DNA of 64,000 bases from Stenogyne calaminthoides (lineage: Eukaryota; Streptophyta; Magnoliopsida; Lamiales; Lamiaceae): assembly GCA_037126765.1 (NCBI GenBank), contig JBBCBC010000008.1, positions 186,001-250,000 on the forward strand. The letters run 5' to 3'. The translations under genes and the position numbers were made by a program. The number at the start of each line of letters is the position of its first letter. Within the stretch, counting starts at the first letter, position 1. Shown here piece after piece: positions 33,527 to 45,994 of the stretch. The notes beneath the pieces were generated by a model that saw nothing but the letters and a program-made list of their open reading frames with translations, ran no database searches and was not told the DNA's origin.

Positions 33527-34343
33527 ATGGCTTCAAGAATTTATCGCAAGCTTTCCTGCTCTAATTTCATGAGCCAATCTCTCTCCTCAAAACCCTCTTT
33601 CCATCACCAAAGATCACCAACTTCCTCCAATTTCACATCCCATAAAAAATTGGCCTCTCTAAATCCCCCTTTCGCCCAAATTTTGATCAAACCTTACTCA
33701 CAAAACCCCACTCCCACACGCCCAAACAATCACTCTGATTATTCCTCCTCCCAGCTGCTTTTTGTCTCAAATTTAACCACCAAATCACTCGCTCATTCTC
33801 GAAAATTTCAAACGCCGTATGGAAAATGGAGATTTGTATCAACCTGTAATCCTCGAAATGAATCGAGCGAAACTAACCCATCTGGAAATGATGAATTGAA
33901 GCACCAACAGATGATGAAGAGTGTTTATCATTTCAGCCAGATTTGTATCGACCTCTAATCCTCCTCCAAATTATGAATTGAAGCACCAAGAGATGGACGG
34001 AGATGTAGCAGTTTTGGAGAGGGTAATGAAGAGTGTTTATCGTTTTAGCATGGTTGGAGCTGGTATAGGGCTATTGAATCTGGGTTGGGGAGCTTGGATT
34101 TCGTACAGTGTACAGAATTCGCTTATTCCGGAGGTATCAATTCTGGGATTGCTGGGTTTTGGGGTTCCGTTCTCGCTGGCTTTCACGTTGAGAAGAGGTT
34201 TGAAGGGGATAGAGTTGATCAAGAAAATGATCAAGGAAATTGAGGAGAAGGGGTTGCTGTTAACAAGGGTTTTTCCCGTACGCCTCTTCTTGGGGTTTTG
34301 TGTTTCGGCTTTGCTGCTTCAACGCTTCATTTGGTATACATAG
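33527..34343 (+). CDS. Small membrane-protein gene, copy 4 (possibly intact if spliced)
   Basis: Unrecognised family. It starts MASRIYRKLSCSNFMSQSL, an amphipathic, Arg/Ser-rich presequence suggesting import into mitochondria. It ends with hydrophobic segments around FSMVGAGIGLLNLG, VSILGLLGFGVPFSLAF and RLFLGFCVSALLLQ. The direct reading frame breaks because a ~109-bp block (from about GATTTGTATC at 33831, again at 33940) is tandemly duplicated. However, a GT at 33846 and TTTCAG ending at 33936 would remove 91 nt and join 33527-33845 to 33937-34343, giving one open frame of 241 codons. This is the copy adjoining the intact neighbour gene and the likeliest functional member. If it is not spliced, it is a pseudogene like the others. 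Confidence 0.5.
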
Positions 34344-35935
34344 TCGTCTCTTATAATCATTTTACCACTTGACGGAAGGGATTGCTGCTTTATTTTCATC
34401 AATGCTTTTGTTGCCAACTTATCTTTAGTATTATTGACTTTGAAACAAATAATTAATTTGCCCATCTGGATGCCAATTAATTTTGGCATTATGTTACTGC
34501 TTGTTTCAATCTTGTACTTGATCATCAAGAGGATTTTCTTCAACCTTAAAAATTTAGCATATTCTGAGTTATATTTCAATCTTTAATTTGATCATGAAGC
34601 ACGACTTTTAAGTGCATAGGCAGCATATTTTTTTTTTATTAAAATGAGTGTTCCTATTCAATCCGATGCTTATAACAAGTTTCTATTGATCCTAAATTGG
34701 CTTTATGAGTCATCGTATAAGGGTGGGTTAATGCTTTTAGTGTATTAATGAGAGATATACATACACTCAAGAATGTGAAACCAAATTTAGTATCAAGTTA
34801 TAATCTCCAAAATACTGATTCTTAACTCATCACTAGTGCCTTGTCAATGAGATTACAAGGGAAATTCCACACTGCATTTCATAGGTTTAATGCTTCTTTG
34901 TCGATATCATCAAAGTTTTGCTACTCTCGATAGCCTAGGCCATGTCGTCTAATGTGTTCGTTTCTAAGTTTTCAAGATTTAGATTTTTCATAATGTTGTT
35001 AACGAGGATAGGGGGAAATAACACAAGTTTATAAGGAGTGATGGATGCGAAAATCTGGGCACGCATTAAATAAGAGTTGTTAAATCTGTAAGCATTCAGC
35101 TGTAACTCAGGCCATTCTCTTGTTGTTTCTTTATCAATAATAAAAAAAATAAAGAGATGTCTTATTGTTTTAAGGCAGATCTATCCCTTTAATCATAGAT
35201 TTTGAATAAATTATCAATTTTAAATTTAATAACATATCAAAATTTCCAAGTACAAGTAGCCACAACACTGCAAAGTCATGACATCCGGTCATCGCAAAAT
35301 ATATATGTTTCTCATAAATCTCGGTTTGTGCAGAGACAACACCATACAAATCTCTCATTTCAATGATCTTATTCTACTGCAAATCTACAGTAGTCCATTA
35401 GTCCACCAAAGCATGCTAATAATCATAGAGTTCATCAAACCACAATATTTATGTAAGAAGTATAGCATCATTTTTATTGAAGATCAAATATTCTTATCTT
35501 AACATAGAAAATGAACTTTGCCAAATCACTCAAGATATAGACAACTCCATGAAAATAGAACCCAGAACAAAGAGTGGAACAATTTTCTTTTCAGACTTGG
35601 ATAGAGATTAAACTGAAGGAAGAAATGTAGAATGAACATGCAGCCACTGTGTAAGCCCATATGGTCCACAATATTCACAAAAAAGACTAGATACCCCCAT
35701 GTTATGTTTCCCAATTAACACTCTGATACTACCCAGCCTCAAACCCAACTAACATGTAAAACCAAAACAAGGAATTTATCCTCTTCAACTTGTGCCCGCG
35801 CTAATGTATCCAACCAAGAGAAAACATTATCTTGATCAAAATGGATATGTAGCTCATAGTAGGGACTAAACCCTAGGATCAAAAAAAATTCCCAGCATAA
35901 AAATTGGGCCCTCCATGTAAAAAATACTTAGTCAA
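34344..35935. other. Convergent intergenic region and 3'UTR of the minus-strand gene
   Basis: This is the probable ancestral form of the flank that is duplicated in units 0, 1 and 3. It lies between the stop of copy 4 (+) and the stop of the RNA-binding gene (-). The part next to 35936 is likely the latter's 3'UTR. No further gene is seen. Confidence 0.6.
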
Positions 35936-38900
35936 CTAACTTCCATTTGTCTTGGGTTCTGGTCGAACATATGTGAGACTACGGGCAGTAGGTGATTGAA
36001 CGGCGTTGGAAGGCTGAGTGAATGTTTCGCCACCTCGCTTCCACTGGAAACTCCTTGCCCCGGGTTTCATAGGTGGACGAGACCTGTATAACGAAGGGCT
36101 GAAAGGTGCTCTGCTGTATCTTGGAACAGAAAATGGAGATGCTCTACGAGGCCATGTCGTGGCAGATGCTGCAGCAGTAGCATCAGGTTGAGCCGAGCTT
36201 TTCTTTACAATCTGCACATTAGATGAAGTGTTAAGGAGCCTCCATAAACATCTACCTTAAAATTCAACTTCACTCGACACTTGAAGATCAAAGTCAGTGA
36301 ACTAGCATATGTTGTGATATACGGTTTCCTAAAAACTGGGACCATGCTGGAAAAAAAAATTTGTGAGCCTCGCAATGTTTATTATGTCATTATTAAATAC
36401 TTGTATTACTTATTGAAAAACTCACAGATATGTAAATGTGTAATCATTTACTAATCTAAATTGTATAAAAAAATTGCGTCTAGAATCTGATACTTATGTA
36501 ATACTACCCTCCAATTCTTATAAGATGATGTTTCGGTAGCCATTTTTATTTGCATAATATATGTCGTTCTTTGTACTCAACGGTAATTGCTAGGGAAATC
36601 ATATAACGAATTCATTCCACACAACTTTTAGATGAGATGGAATTTTTCATGGTATCAGAGCCAAACGGCTCATGCCCAGACCTTGGGTTCGATTCCCGCT
36701 GAGAACAACTCCAATCATATTAAATTGTCCACTTGTTAGGCTTCCTACCCAAAGGGTAGAGTTGAAAATTCAACCCACGAGTGAGGGGGAGTGTTAAGAA
36801 AATAATACAAAAGAATTAATTCAACACAAAAAAAAAAATCTAGTTCCGCATCTCTACAAGTGCGGACTTTTAGATGAGATAGAATTTTTCTCAGTAATTT
36901 TAAAAGAGTTTAAGTATTGAAATTTAATTTCATGAAATTCTTCAACTCATTTTAATGATCTTGTTAATATTCAGATTTGTTTTGTGCAAGTTGAGCTTTA
37001 GGTGATGGGTACCTAAAATGGCTTACGAGAAATATTTTGTACATAACTAAAATTAAATAAAGCTAACATGTACATTATTTTAACGGGACCATTAAGGTGA
37101 ATCGAGAAATTTCTATCAATCTCCATCTCGAGGGAACTCACGAAATTAAATTTTGAATACTTAAAGGGTTTCTATTAAAAAAAGATATTTAGTATACAAT
37201 ATCTATACTTTACTCTTTATATGTATTGATTATCAATATATAGTACATATAGGATATACTTCTAGGGATAAAAATCGTTAGCAGCAGTACAACCATATAT
37301 ATATTTATCTTATATAAAGCATCTATATTTTAAGACATCAATAAAATACCAACACAATATAAATTATAAGGGGTATATATGTCCACGTTAATTAATATGG
37401 TTTGGAACATTCCTACACAGCTCACAAAAAGGAGTGATCTATACCAAGGATGATCAGAAAATGTATATCTGACCTCATATTTTCATGGGTTTAATATTCC
37501 TACAAGCAAAGAGTAGACTAGCTCATATTGTCACACACCTATAACACACTAATCATGCCTAGCAAACAAATCATATGTGGTGTATTATGATGCACCAACA
37601 GATAAAGTTCTCCAAATAATGTAGCAACAGAATATTTGGTTGTTAGGCTCCATGTAATGAAGGCAACGGTTCACTCAATTGAGTCCATTGTTCATTATGG
37701 TTAACGAAAGGATAATTTCAGCAATTGCAAGCACTCAATGAAAACCCAAATACCAAGACCAAATAAAACTAAATGTGCAAATTATCTCTGGTATGTGCAA
37801 TCAACAGCATTTAGACAGGTTACCCATAAAAACCATTATCAAATTTACATACCTTGAGCATGCGAGACATAAAGGAGGTGCCATCCGAAGATAAAGCAAG
37901 CTCAGCCGCTTCCTTTCTCATAAATTCTATATACGCTGACCTGAATAAGCAATATATTTCAGTAAAATATTAACGAAAGCAGTAGACACGGGAATGAAGC
38001 ATTTGAAACATCTTACCCTTTTGGTAACCCAGTAGCTGGATCAGTTAAAATAATAACTTTGAGGACTTCTCCAAACTTATTGAAGTGTCGCAAAAGACTA
38101 TCCTTAGTAGCAGCAAAATGAACCTAATCATGCAATAAATATGTCAGCAACCCAAAAGAGAGGCAAAAGCGAAGTAAACAGTTGCAATTCACCAAAAGGA
38201 AAATTTGTGTCAAAGATACAAGAAGTTACATTGCTAATAAAGATGGTCCGAGAATCAGCATCTTCAGTTGGTAAACCAGTGTTATGAACACCTGCAGTGC
38301 ATTCCTCAAGCATTTAGTTAAAGGATCATCACTAATAGCATGCCATAGATGCAATATTTTTCAAGTTTGCCATGGATCAACATTAATAGCGTGAGAGGGA
38401 TGCAAACATTTTAAAGTTGGTTTAAGTATTCAGAAAATAAGTAAGTCCACAACTGAGGGCAATAATACAAATGAGAATATGGAAAAACACAAATATGCTC
38501 TCAAGCAGAGGTTTTATAAGAAGCAAAGATCCAGTAATAGGAAAGGATAGCTCACCAGTTGGTGTCTGAGTCTTTTCAGATTGGCGATGAATAATATCAG
38601 GTTTTGCCTATAAGAAAGCATGCCAGAAGAAATGGGTAAATAATGTGACTATGATATATAAAAAGGACATTAAACCCAAGTATGACTGACTTCAGTTTAA
38701 TATCTTACATTTTGGTTCAAAATTACTGTGGGATTGATGTTCTCCTTCACAAACCACTCTCCAGACTTGGTTGGCACAATATCACCACCTAGCATTATTT
38801 TGTGATTATCCATCTCAGCTTCCTCTATTTCCTCCTGATATTGAGGGTCCCTGGTATTCATGGTTACAGTTGAAGCAATTCTAAAGGATGTATTATGCAC

Positions 38901-41900
38901 TGTTCCAGGGTAAACATAATCAGTATGTGGTCTATCCAGTGTTTCATCAACGTCATCCGCAACATCATATTGTAACTCTTGGGGGATCTCTACCCAGGTT
39001 CCACCAGCTGTGCCTGACCTAGAAATATCTGCAGCTTCCTGTCCCCTTACATCAAGGTCATCATAATCTTCCCCATCATATCCCAAGTCAACATCCATGG
39101 TTGCATCAAGAAAAGATGAGACGTTTCCTTCTTGCAGCCTACTGCTATCATTTCGTGGGTGATAAGACGAATGAAAATTCTCCATTTCAACACTAAAATC
39201 TCCATCATCAGCAGCACCTTCATATTCTTGATGATTAGTATTGTTTGGAACATTTGTAGTATGACCAAGCCGATCAAACACATTGCGTGAGGGTCTAATT
39301 TTTGTCACATCCTTAACCGCTTCTGCCATAGCTTTAATAGCAGCAGACATGGAAGGGCGTTGCATCCTCTGAGGGCGTTCTTCCAGGGATGAATCCACTG
39401 CTGTAGAAACCACAGACCGCAGTCGCTTGAGTGTAGGCTCTGTTGTTGCAGTGGAAGGCCTAGAAGTGGCAACAGCGTCACGTACTGCAAACTGCAGCAG
39501 CCTCCTTGGTGCACTGACAGACAACTGAGAAACTTCCCTCTGCCAATTTAAAAGAGAGAGATAGATAAAAGAAAACAATTACAGGGATTTCATTTTTTGA
39601 AGATAGATCAGAGAACAATGTGCAGAGTCTGAAGAGAAGTTGATATTTAACAGCACGAGTAATCAACTACATCTGCATAATATTATCTCAACCACCCCCA
39701 TCCCGGAAAGAAAGAAAAGGAATAAACTTTCAGAACAAATGAAGATCCCATGAGCTTCTAAACAAAATCATGCAATATAAATCTTTCCAAGGAAACTTCT
39801 CCCAAACCAGTGAAAAGTTCTCAATTAAGCTTTAGCAAAGATAGGCATGTCCTGTACCAGAAAATAGCACATCATAGTTGCCAGAAATAACGATAACATA
39901 TGAAATGACTTATTGGCATCTAGAAGAGACAAACCAAGGATATGTTTGTTAAGTGAATTATGCATACCCAAATCTTTCCCCCAAAACTAGAGCTCATACA
40001 TTCATATTATCTGATTTTATATTTAACATATCGTAAATTCCAATACTCTCATTTTCAAATCTTTCCCAAAACTAACAATTTACATCCAAACATTACACAA
40101 GGTATGCAGAGTGCAAGCTGATACCAAATTATAAAGTGCATATATCAAACTTTATTCTCTTCATTCAGAGGGTTTCGTTTCAAGGGGGCAGTATTCGGAT
40201 GATGATGGGACACCACTAAAACCATACAAGCAGTATTATGTACTTTTGACTGCCGGATGAATGTAAGGTCAGATAAGCACATGCAAATAGCTTGGTGATA
40301 AAAGCGTTATGGAGATAACTACCAAAATTAGTGGGAGAAATGTGTTACTGCAGACTCGGGAACATAATCACTATTAGGCTGCAAAACAATTGAGAAAAAG
40401 AAAAGCATGATTGGTCAACCTTTTGGAGTTATGTCTAGGCTTGTTTTGTTTCCAAAAGAAAGCTTCAACTAGTTTTATCTTTATTTTAGTTTATAAACAC
40501 GAGCAACAGCACAGCTTTAGATGTATCAAACTTTTTTGATATATTTATAACACTACGTGTTCTGCTAACCATAGTTGTTAAAGACGGGCCAAAGGCACAT
40601 GGGGTTCAGGGATTGGCGCCTCTCCATGGGTAAAAGAGAAACATGTTTCTAGGTTTTAAATGGTACTTGCATGTTTTTTAGTAAATAAAACTAGGGTTTT
40701 ACCTTCTAACTAGGGTATTTTCTTTTTTCATACTTTATAAAGTATATTATTAAAAGGAGGCGTATTTACACTAAGCAGCACATCTTTAAGCACTAAGCAG
40801 CAGTTCTCCTCGAAAAAAAATATTGTGCATATATGCACTAAGCAGAATATTTCCTTATTTGTTTGTAAGCACCAAGCACATATGCAGCATGATAATGAAG
40901 ATGATCAGATTGTTACTTATTTGCCTTTTATTTGGATATTTATTGTTTCCTACTTCTTCACTTTTGAATTTGCTACTTGATATCGAAGTTTAAGCCTTCG
41001 ATTTATGTCATTTATGTGCTTTTGGACTTAAAACGTACTAGTTATTTACATGCTAATATTTTAAATTTAAGTTTATGTAGTGTTTTTATTAATTTTAGGC
41101 ACAATGTACAAAAGGCGTGCCGCCTTGGTGCCCCCCCCACCCGTAACAACAGTGCTGCTAAGCTAGCTATATGCAGTGTATTGTCAGCGATTTCGATATA
41201 AGGCTTTGGATTGACTTACAGCCCAAATTAATATGTCTAAAGTCACAGACTACTTAACCCAACTCAGAAAGTGAATTAAGAGAAAATCAAAGCAAAGTGA
41301 ATTTTAATTGAGTCAACAGACTCAACACCTGAGAAAACTTTTCACACACCAATAAATTTGGTGTGCTAGATTCACATCTCAAATAGAAAGGTACAAAAGC
41401 TTTGACCATGCAAGATAAATAGTAGGCAAGAGTTCATTCCAAAAATGTAAAGAGCGTGAGAAGCAATCACCTGTCTTGGCTGCTGATCCTCGTCGCGCCT
41501 TCTTTTCTTATGAATTGATGACCTAGGAGTGCGACGTGAATCTCTAAGCCGAGGTGCATCCCTGGACTTCACTTTGTCGGCCACAGAGTTCTGAGGAAGG
41601 GGGACTTCACTCTCATCCCGTTCCCTCATTAACTCTTTGTTTTCCCGGTTATTATGGTGTCCATGTGTTTTAATATAATTTCCCGTTTGAGCATCAGATT
41701 CAATTGGATGAGACTCAGTTTTTCCAGCCTGATCCTCTGCTGCAGGCTTTGTTTTAGCGACACCATCTGGATGAAGTTCCAGTGGTTGCACATATAGATT
41801 CAGGTTAGATCCAAGATGATCCCAGAGCCTATGCACAATAATTGTAATGATTAGAGTGTGTCACTTAATGTTAGCTTCAATGCATGTTATATTATAAGGC

Positions 41901-43349
41901 TGATTTAAGTAATCTCACCAAGATATGAAAGATTTGCTGTCATCTCCCAAAAAGACATTCAACTCATTCTTGGCTTCATCCTTGCTCCTACCATTTTTTA
42001 GCAAGACGATCACGTAATCCTGGAGATAAATTACAGAAGATCAAAAAAATTGCTCTGTCGTCGACCAAGATTTATTAAATTCAATAAGACACGAAACTTC
42101 AACTTCACAATGATATATGAAGCTACAATCACCAAGGAACAAAACAAAATAAAAAAGAAGAAAACTCATGGCATAAGAGAATAATATTCACATCCAAGGA
42201 AAATCAATAAATTTTAAATGAATTTGGTATACCTATACTAGGAGTCTACGAAAAAGGATATAGATGAAATGATTGCATGCAGGAGGAAATCCGCAACACC
42301 CTAACAGAAGTCTATCCTGAGGGAGGGGTAAACTGCGTTGAAATTGCACTACAAACCATATGGAATGGGGAAATTAGAGGAGAAACACTAAGAATAGTAC
42401 AATTTAACAGATATACAGGTGTATTTCAATAACAGATATGACCTTCAGAAATGTTCAAATGCATGGCAGTTGGCACTCAAAGACATCTCATTCTTCAGCT
42501 GTTACACCCATCAACCCACAACTAGCACAGAAACAGGCCAAGTGCCTAGAAAATAAACCTCTGATGTAGGTAGATGAGGTGTTCAAAGACAATAAAGCTT
42601 CTCTGGACTAGTAAATATATCTCCAAGTTATATCTTCTACTGTGCACCAAGTCATTTACTCTTAAGATTTGTTTCATTCACACCATTAATAATACAAAGG
42701 ACAAGCGAAAATTGCACCGAGTATTGAAGAAAGTAGTTGTAAATGGCTGATGGTGCATCTGTGTTTATGCTAACTAAAAAGGCACCCCATGAGACCATGG
42801 TAATAAAGGCAAAGCTGAAATTAGAATTAAGCTTCATAACTAAACTCACATTAATATGAAATTTCAGCCTCCACGTTACAAGTATGAACAACAGATTGAA
42901 GAATCACGGTTTTGCCAAGCTAAAGGCACCAATTGTTGGTCTTCCAATTACTCCTACGGCCAAGTGTGCCATTTATTCAAATTGGCCACTATTAAATGAT
43001 CCAGGAGACTGAACAACGATCCAATTTATACATCAATTACATATAGCAACTCTAAGAGAAGAACTGAACTCTAAGGGAAACAAATAGATGCACGCATTTT
43101 TAACCTACCAAAGAATCAAACCTCATCACATGATTCATATCCATATTCCCAGTACACAAATAATTTTGCACAAGAATCGGTTTCTCAAAATGCAATTAAA
43201 TTCTCACAAAATCTTTGATTTCATACCACGAGAGTATCGTCCGTGTAATCACCCATGAACTCTTTAAGCTTGTCCTCGATGGCCTCGCGCAGCTTCGTGA
43301 CTCCTTCACTCGAGAAATTAACCTTAAATGTCCGATCATCTCCCTCCAT
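35936..43349 (-). CDS. PWI-like (Nab2/ZC3H14-type) and RRM (PABPN1-type) RNA-binding protein
   Basis: Nine exons in consistent phase with GT-AG borders: 43349-43227, 42019-41919, 41828-41471, 39539-38709, 38607-38556, 38291-38230, 38123-38017, 37940-37853, 36211-35936. They total 1998 nt, or 665 residues. Residues 1 to about 92 (MEGDDRTFKVNF..., DYVIVLLKNGRSKDEAK, SWLWDHLG) match the N-terminal PWI-like fold of Nab2/ZC3H14. A basic KKRRRDED stretch (about 185) is a likely nuclear signal. Residues ~195-500 are low-complexity and acidic. An RRM spans ~503-576, with RNP2 IFISNV and RNP1 KGSAYIEF, closest in style to the nuclear poly(A)-binding protein PABPN1. The Arg/Pro/Ser-rich tail resembles PABPN1's. 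The role inferred is nuclear poly(A)-RNA binding, in polyadenylation or export. Intron 8 is 1.6 kb and contains a repeat. Confidence 0.88.
36640..36830 (+). repeat. Intronic repeat with tRNA-like B-box
   Basis: It lies within intron 8. It reads TGGTATCAGAGCC (as in Copia primer-binding sites), then about 20 bases later GGGTTCGATTCCCGC, a match to the pol III B-box. It ends near GTGAGGGGGAGTGTTA. A diverged copy at about 1655-1785 came with the segmental duplication. It could be a tRNA-derived SINE fragment or LTR-related; the tRNA cloverleaf is not formed. Confidence 0.4.
40560..41180. repeat. Possible MITE in intron 3 of the RNA-binding gene
   Basis: GTTGTTAAAGACGGGCC at about 40572 and the inverse-like GGTGCCCCCCCCACCCGTAACAAC ending at about 41150 form weak inverted ends of a kind common in plant hAT-type MITEs. 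The TSD was not resolved. The rest of the 1.9-kb intron shows nothing else. Confidence 0.35.
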
Positions 43350-44087
43350 CTCCGCAAATCAGTAACAGTGTGCCCCTTAAAACCCTAACTCAATTCAGCC
43401 GGCACTCTTCACCAAATCGCTACCAGGTCTTCCAAACAGTACCGAAATCAAATAGGGGAAACACGAATTCGCCTATTTCCGATTGATCATATATATTATT
43501 TATAGAGTTTAGCAATATACGATAAAACCTTTAAAGATGAATCAGTAGAAAAAAAAATATTCGAGGATATTGATTAGGAAAGGAATTCAGAAGAAGATGA
43601 TGAATTTAAACAATTACTATTTAGATTAAATAATGGAGTTATGAAATAGATTGGTTTGCCGGTGGAGGTAGGGTGTTGCACCCATGAGCTTTTCCGGTAA
43701 AGGAAGAGCGGCTGTGGGTAGTGAGGGAAAAAGACCCCAAACCCTATTTATTCTGTGTTAAGGATCGCGTGGGTCGTCGGGGTAAAATAGGAAATTCGCG
43801 AGCAGGAATTTTCTACTCCATCTGGTTTTCTTTTTACCTTGTGTAAATGAAAAATATGGTTATGAAAAGAACCCGTACCTCATATTTTAGCCAATTACCT
43901 AGCCGACTTTTCAATTTTATTGGTGATATATATACTTCATTCGTGTATTTTTCTAAATTAAAAATGATTTTTATTACTTAAAAGGAGCAAGAACAAAAGT
44001 AATTAAGAAAGTCATCCACAATACAATAGTTGAAAGAGGTTCAATCCAATAATATATGATCGAAAAGACTCAAGCATTGCAGGCATA
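43350..44087. other. Upstream region of the RNA-binding gene
   Basis: This is the probable 5'UTR and promoter on the minus strand (the start codon is at 43349). The region around 43680-43800 is less AT-rich. No TATA box stands out and no other gene is seen. Confidence 0.4.
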
Positions 44088-44206
44088 GAGCGTGTTTTGA
44101 AACACTTAAAACAACTTCAAGAATCACTTATTTTCAAAAGTTCTCTCTCACAGCTTTTGAAAATAAGTGCTTCTGGAAACTGTTTTAAGTGTTTCAAAAT
44201 ACACTC
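44088..44206. mobile_element. 119-bp hairpin MITE
   Basis: GAGCGTGTTTTGAAACACTT and its near-perfect inverse AAGTGTTTCAAAATACACTC end a palindrome whose arms are about 50 bp (CTTATTTTCAAAAG / CTTTTGAAAATAAG inside). The flanks are ATA on both sides, too short to assign a superfamily. Confidence 0.7.
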
Positions 44207-45335
44207 ATAACCATGAAACAAATCATTTGATTTCTTAAGAACAAGACGAACCACACAATTATCATTGATGTCGAAATATAGTCTTACAATTCATCGTATA
44301 ACAATTTGTTTCTCATGTTTGTAGAGTGTTTTTAAGCATGATAGAGCCACCAAAAAGTAAGATTGGTCATCATGGAATATGAAATATTTGGATATTTCGC
44401 CCTTGTATCGTATAATTGCTTCTTTCCCGATCGTATCAGCACTATAATCTCAATAACACTTATCAGATAAATTTGATTTACATCAATTTTTTAAATTATT
44501 CATTGAATAAGAATAAAGATAATATTAAAATTATCAATTGTAAATAAAAAAAATAGTAAAAATGAGTGGAGATTGGGTAAATATAAAACTATTGCAACTG
44601 TGCATGTTTATATACATATATATGTGTGAGAGTAAATATATGTGTGAGTAGCGTACGAAATCGGGTTCACGTTAACTCTCTTTTTTATAATATTATTATT
44701 ATGTGTAACTATTATCACAATTCAACATGTCATGTCTTAAAATTGGGACAGACTCTAAACTTATTTATAATATGAAACTGATATCATTATATATATGAAT
44801 TGATATATCTACTATTAATATTATGATATTAGTTTATAAATATAACGATATCAATTAATATGTTTTGTAATATTAATTTATAAATATAATGATATAAATT
44901 TTATACTAATATGACAAAAAGATAGATTAGATAATTATTAATTTAATATAAATATAATAATTTAAATTTTTATAATTGCCATATACAATGACGAGTTATG
45001 TTGATTTGATAACAAATTTTAAAAGATACATATTTTGATAAATTAAAAAGGACTTGGATTGGGACCATCTTAATATTAAAAAATCAGTTCAATCATAACG
45101 CAATTATTATTACAAATTTAAATTATAACGACTTAGATAATTGCCAAATATCAATGACGATATTATGTTGATTTGATAAAAAATTTAAAAGTTTTACAAT
45201 ATTTTTGTATATTTTTTTTTTTAATCAGTAATATTAAAATGGACTTTGAAGGGATTCAAGGGAAAACTAAACTTATGTTTAAAAAAATATGTTGTTGTTC
45301 CATATTTATTTACATTTTTTTTAATTTAGTAATTT
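44207..45335. other. Very AT-rich intergenic region
   Basis: No gene, RNA or element ends were recognised. The ORF at about 45173 is low-complexity and phenylalanine/isoleucine-rich, as expected by chance in such sequence. Confidence 0.5.
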
Positions 45336-45823
45336 TGAACTTAAGAGACATATTGATTCATAGTTCGTTAAGCATCAAAACATCTTTTGGAATAGTTTCA
45401 TTGCATAATTAATTTTACAAATATATATAATTTATGCAAAGATATTTATCTATTATTGTTTTTGGAAATATCTTTTAACGCAAGATATTTATAAACACTA
45501 CCGTCTTTACTTAAAAAAAATCCATATTCGTTTTACAAGATTTTTACTCTTTCAAACTCTATATAAAGGGGCAATTTATAATCATCTTTTATAGGGTTGT
45601 ACACATCATCTTATAGTTTGAGATATTGTTGAAGGGTCATTCAAGGAGAAAACTAAGGACAATTCGAAGTTTAAAGGTAATTAGATCTTATGTTGATTAA
45701 GTTCCATGATTTATTTACATGTTTTGTGCTTATTTTATTTGATCATAACAAATAATTGAACTTAAGAGACATATTGATTCATAGTTCGTTAAGCATCAAA
45801 ACATCTTTTGAAATAGTTTATTC
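45336..45823. repeat. Dispersed direct repeat, ~66 bp x 2
   Basis: The block GAACTTAAGAGACATATTGA...CATCTTTTG occurs at 45337 and again at 45758 (421 bp apart) with almost no differences. It suggests a local duplication in which the intervening sequence has changed. Confidence 0.75.
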
Positions 45824-45838
45824 GTATGGAGTAAGGTT

Positions 45839-45994
45839 AATAGTAGTAGTACTTATTGGTTCATAATTTTGCAAGGCGGACTAATCAATTGTTCTAGATA
45901 TCTTTGTTAAGAATCGAATAGTAGTAGTACTTATTGGTTCATAATTTTGCAAAGCGAATTAATAAATTATTGTAGATATCTTTGTTAAGAACCG
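45839..45994. repeat. Tandem duplication, 78 bp x 2
   Basis: AATAGTAGTAGTACTTATTG...TCTTTGTTAAGAA(T/C)CGA is repeated at 45839 and 45917 with several substitutions. Confidence 0.8.

Noticed and set aside
36660..36715. Possible tRNA gene (B-box GGTTCGATTCC)
   Set aside because: There is no acceptor-stem pairing or anticodon arm, and the sequence is part of a repeat also found at about 1655.
42652..42891. 79-residue minus-strand ORF within the RNA-binding gene
   Set aside because: It lies within intron 1, between two well-phased exons, and has no recognisable domain.
45173..45412. 79-residue Phe/Ile-rich ORF
   Set aside because: It is low-complexity translation of AT-rich DNA, partly inside a repeat, without supporting splice or promoter signals.
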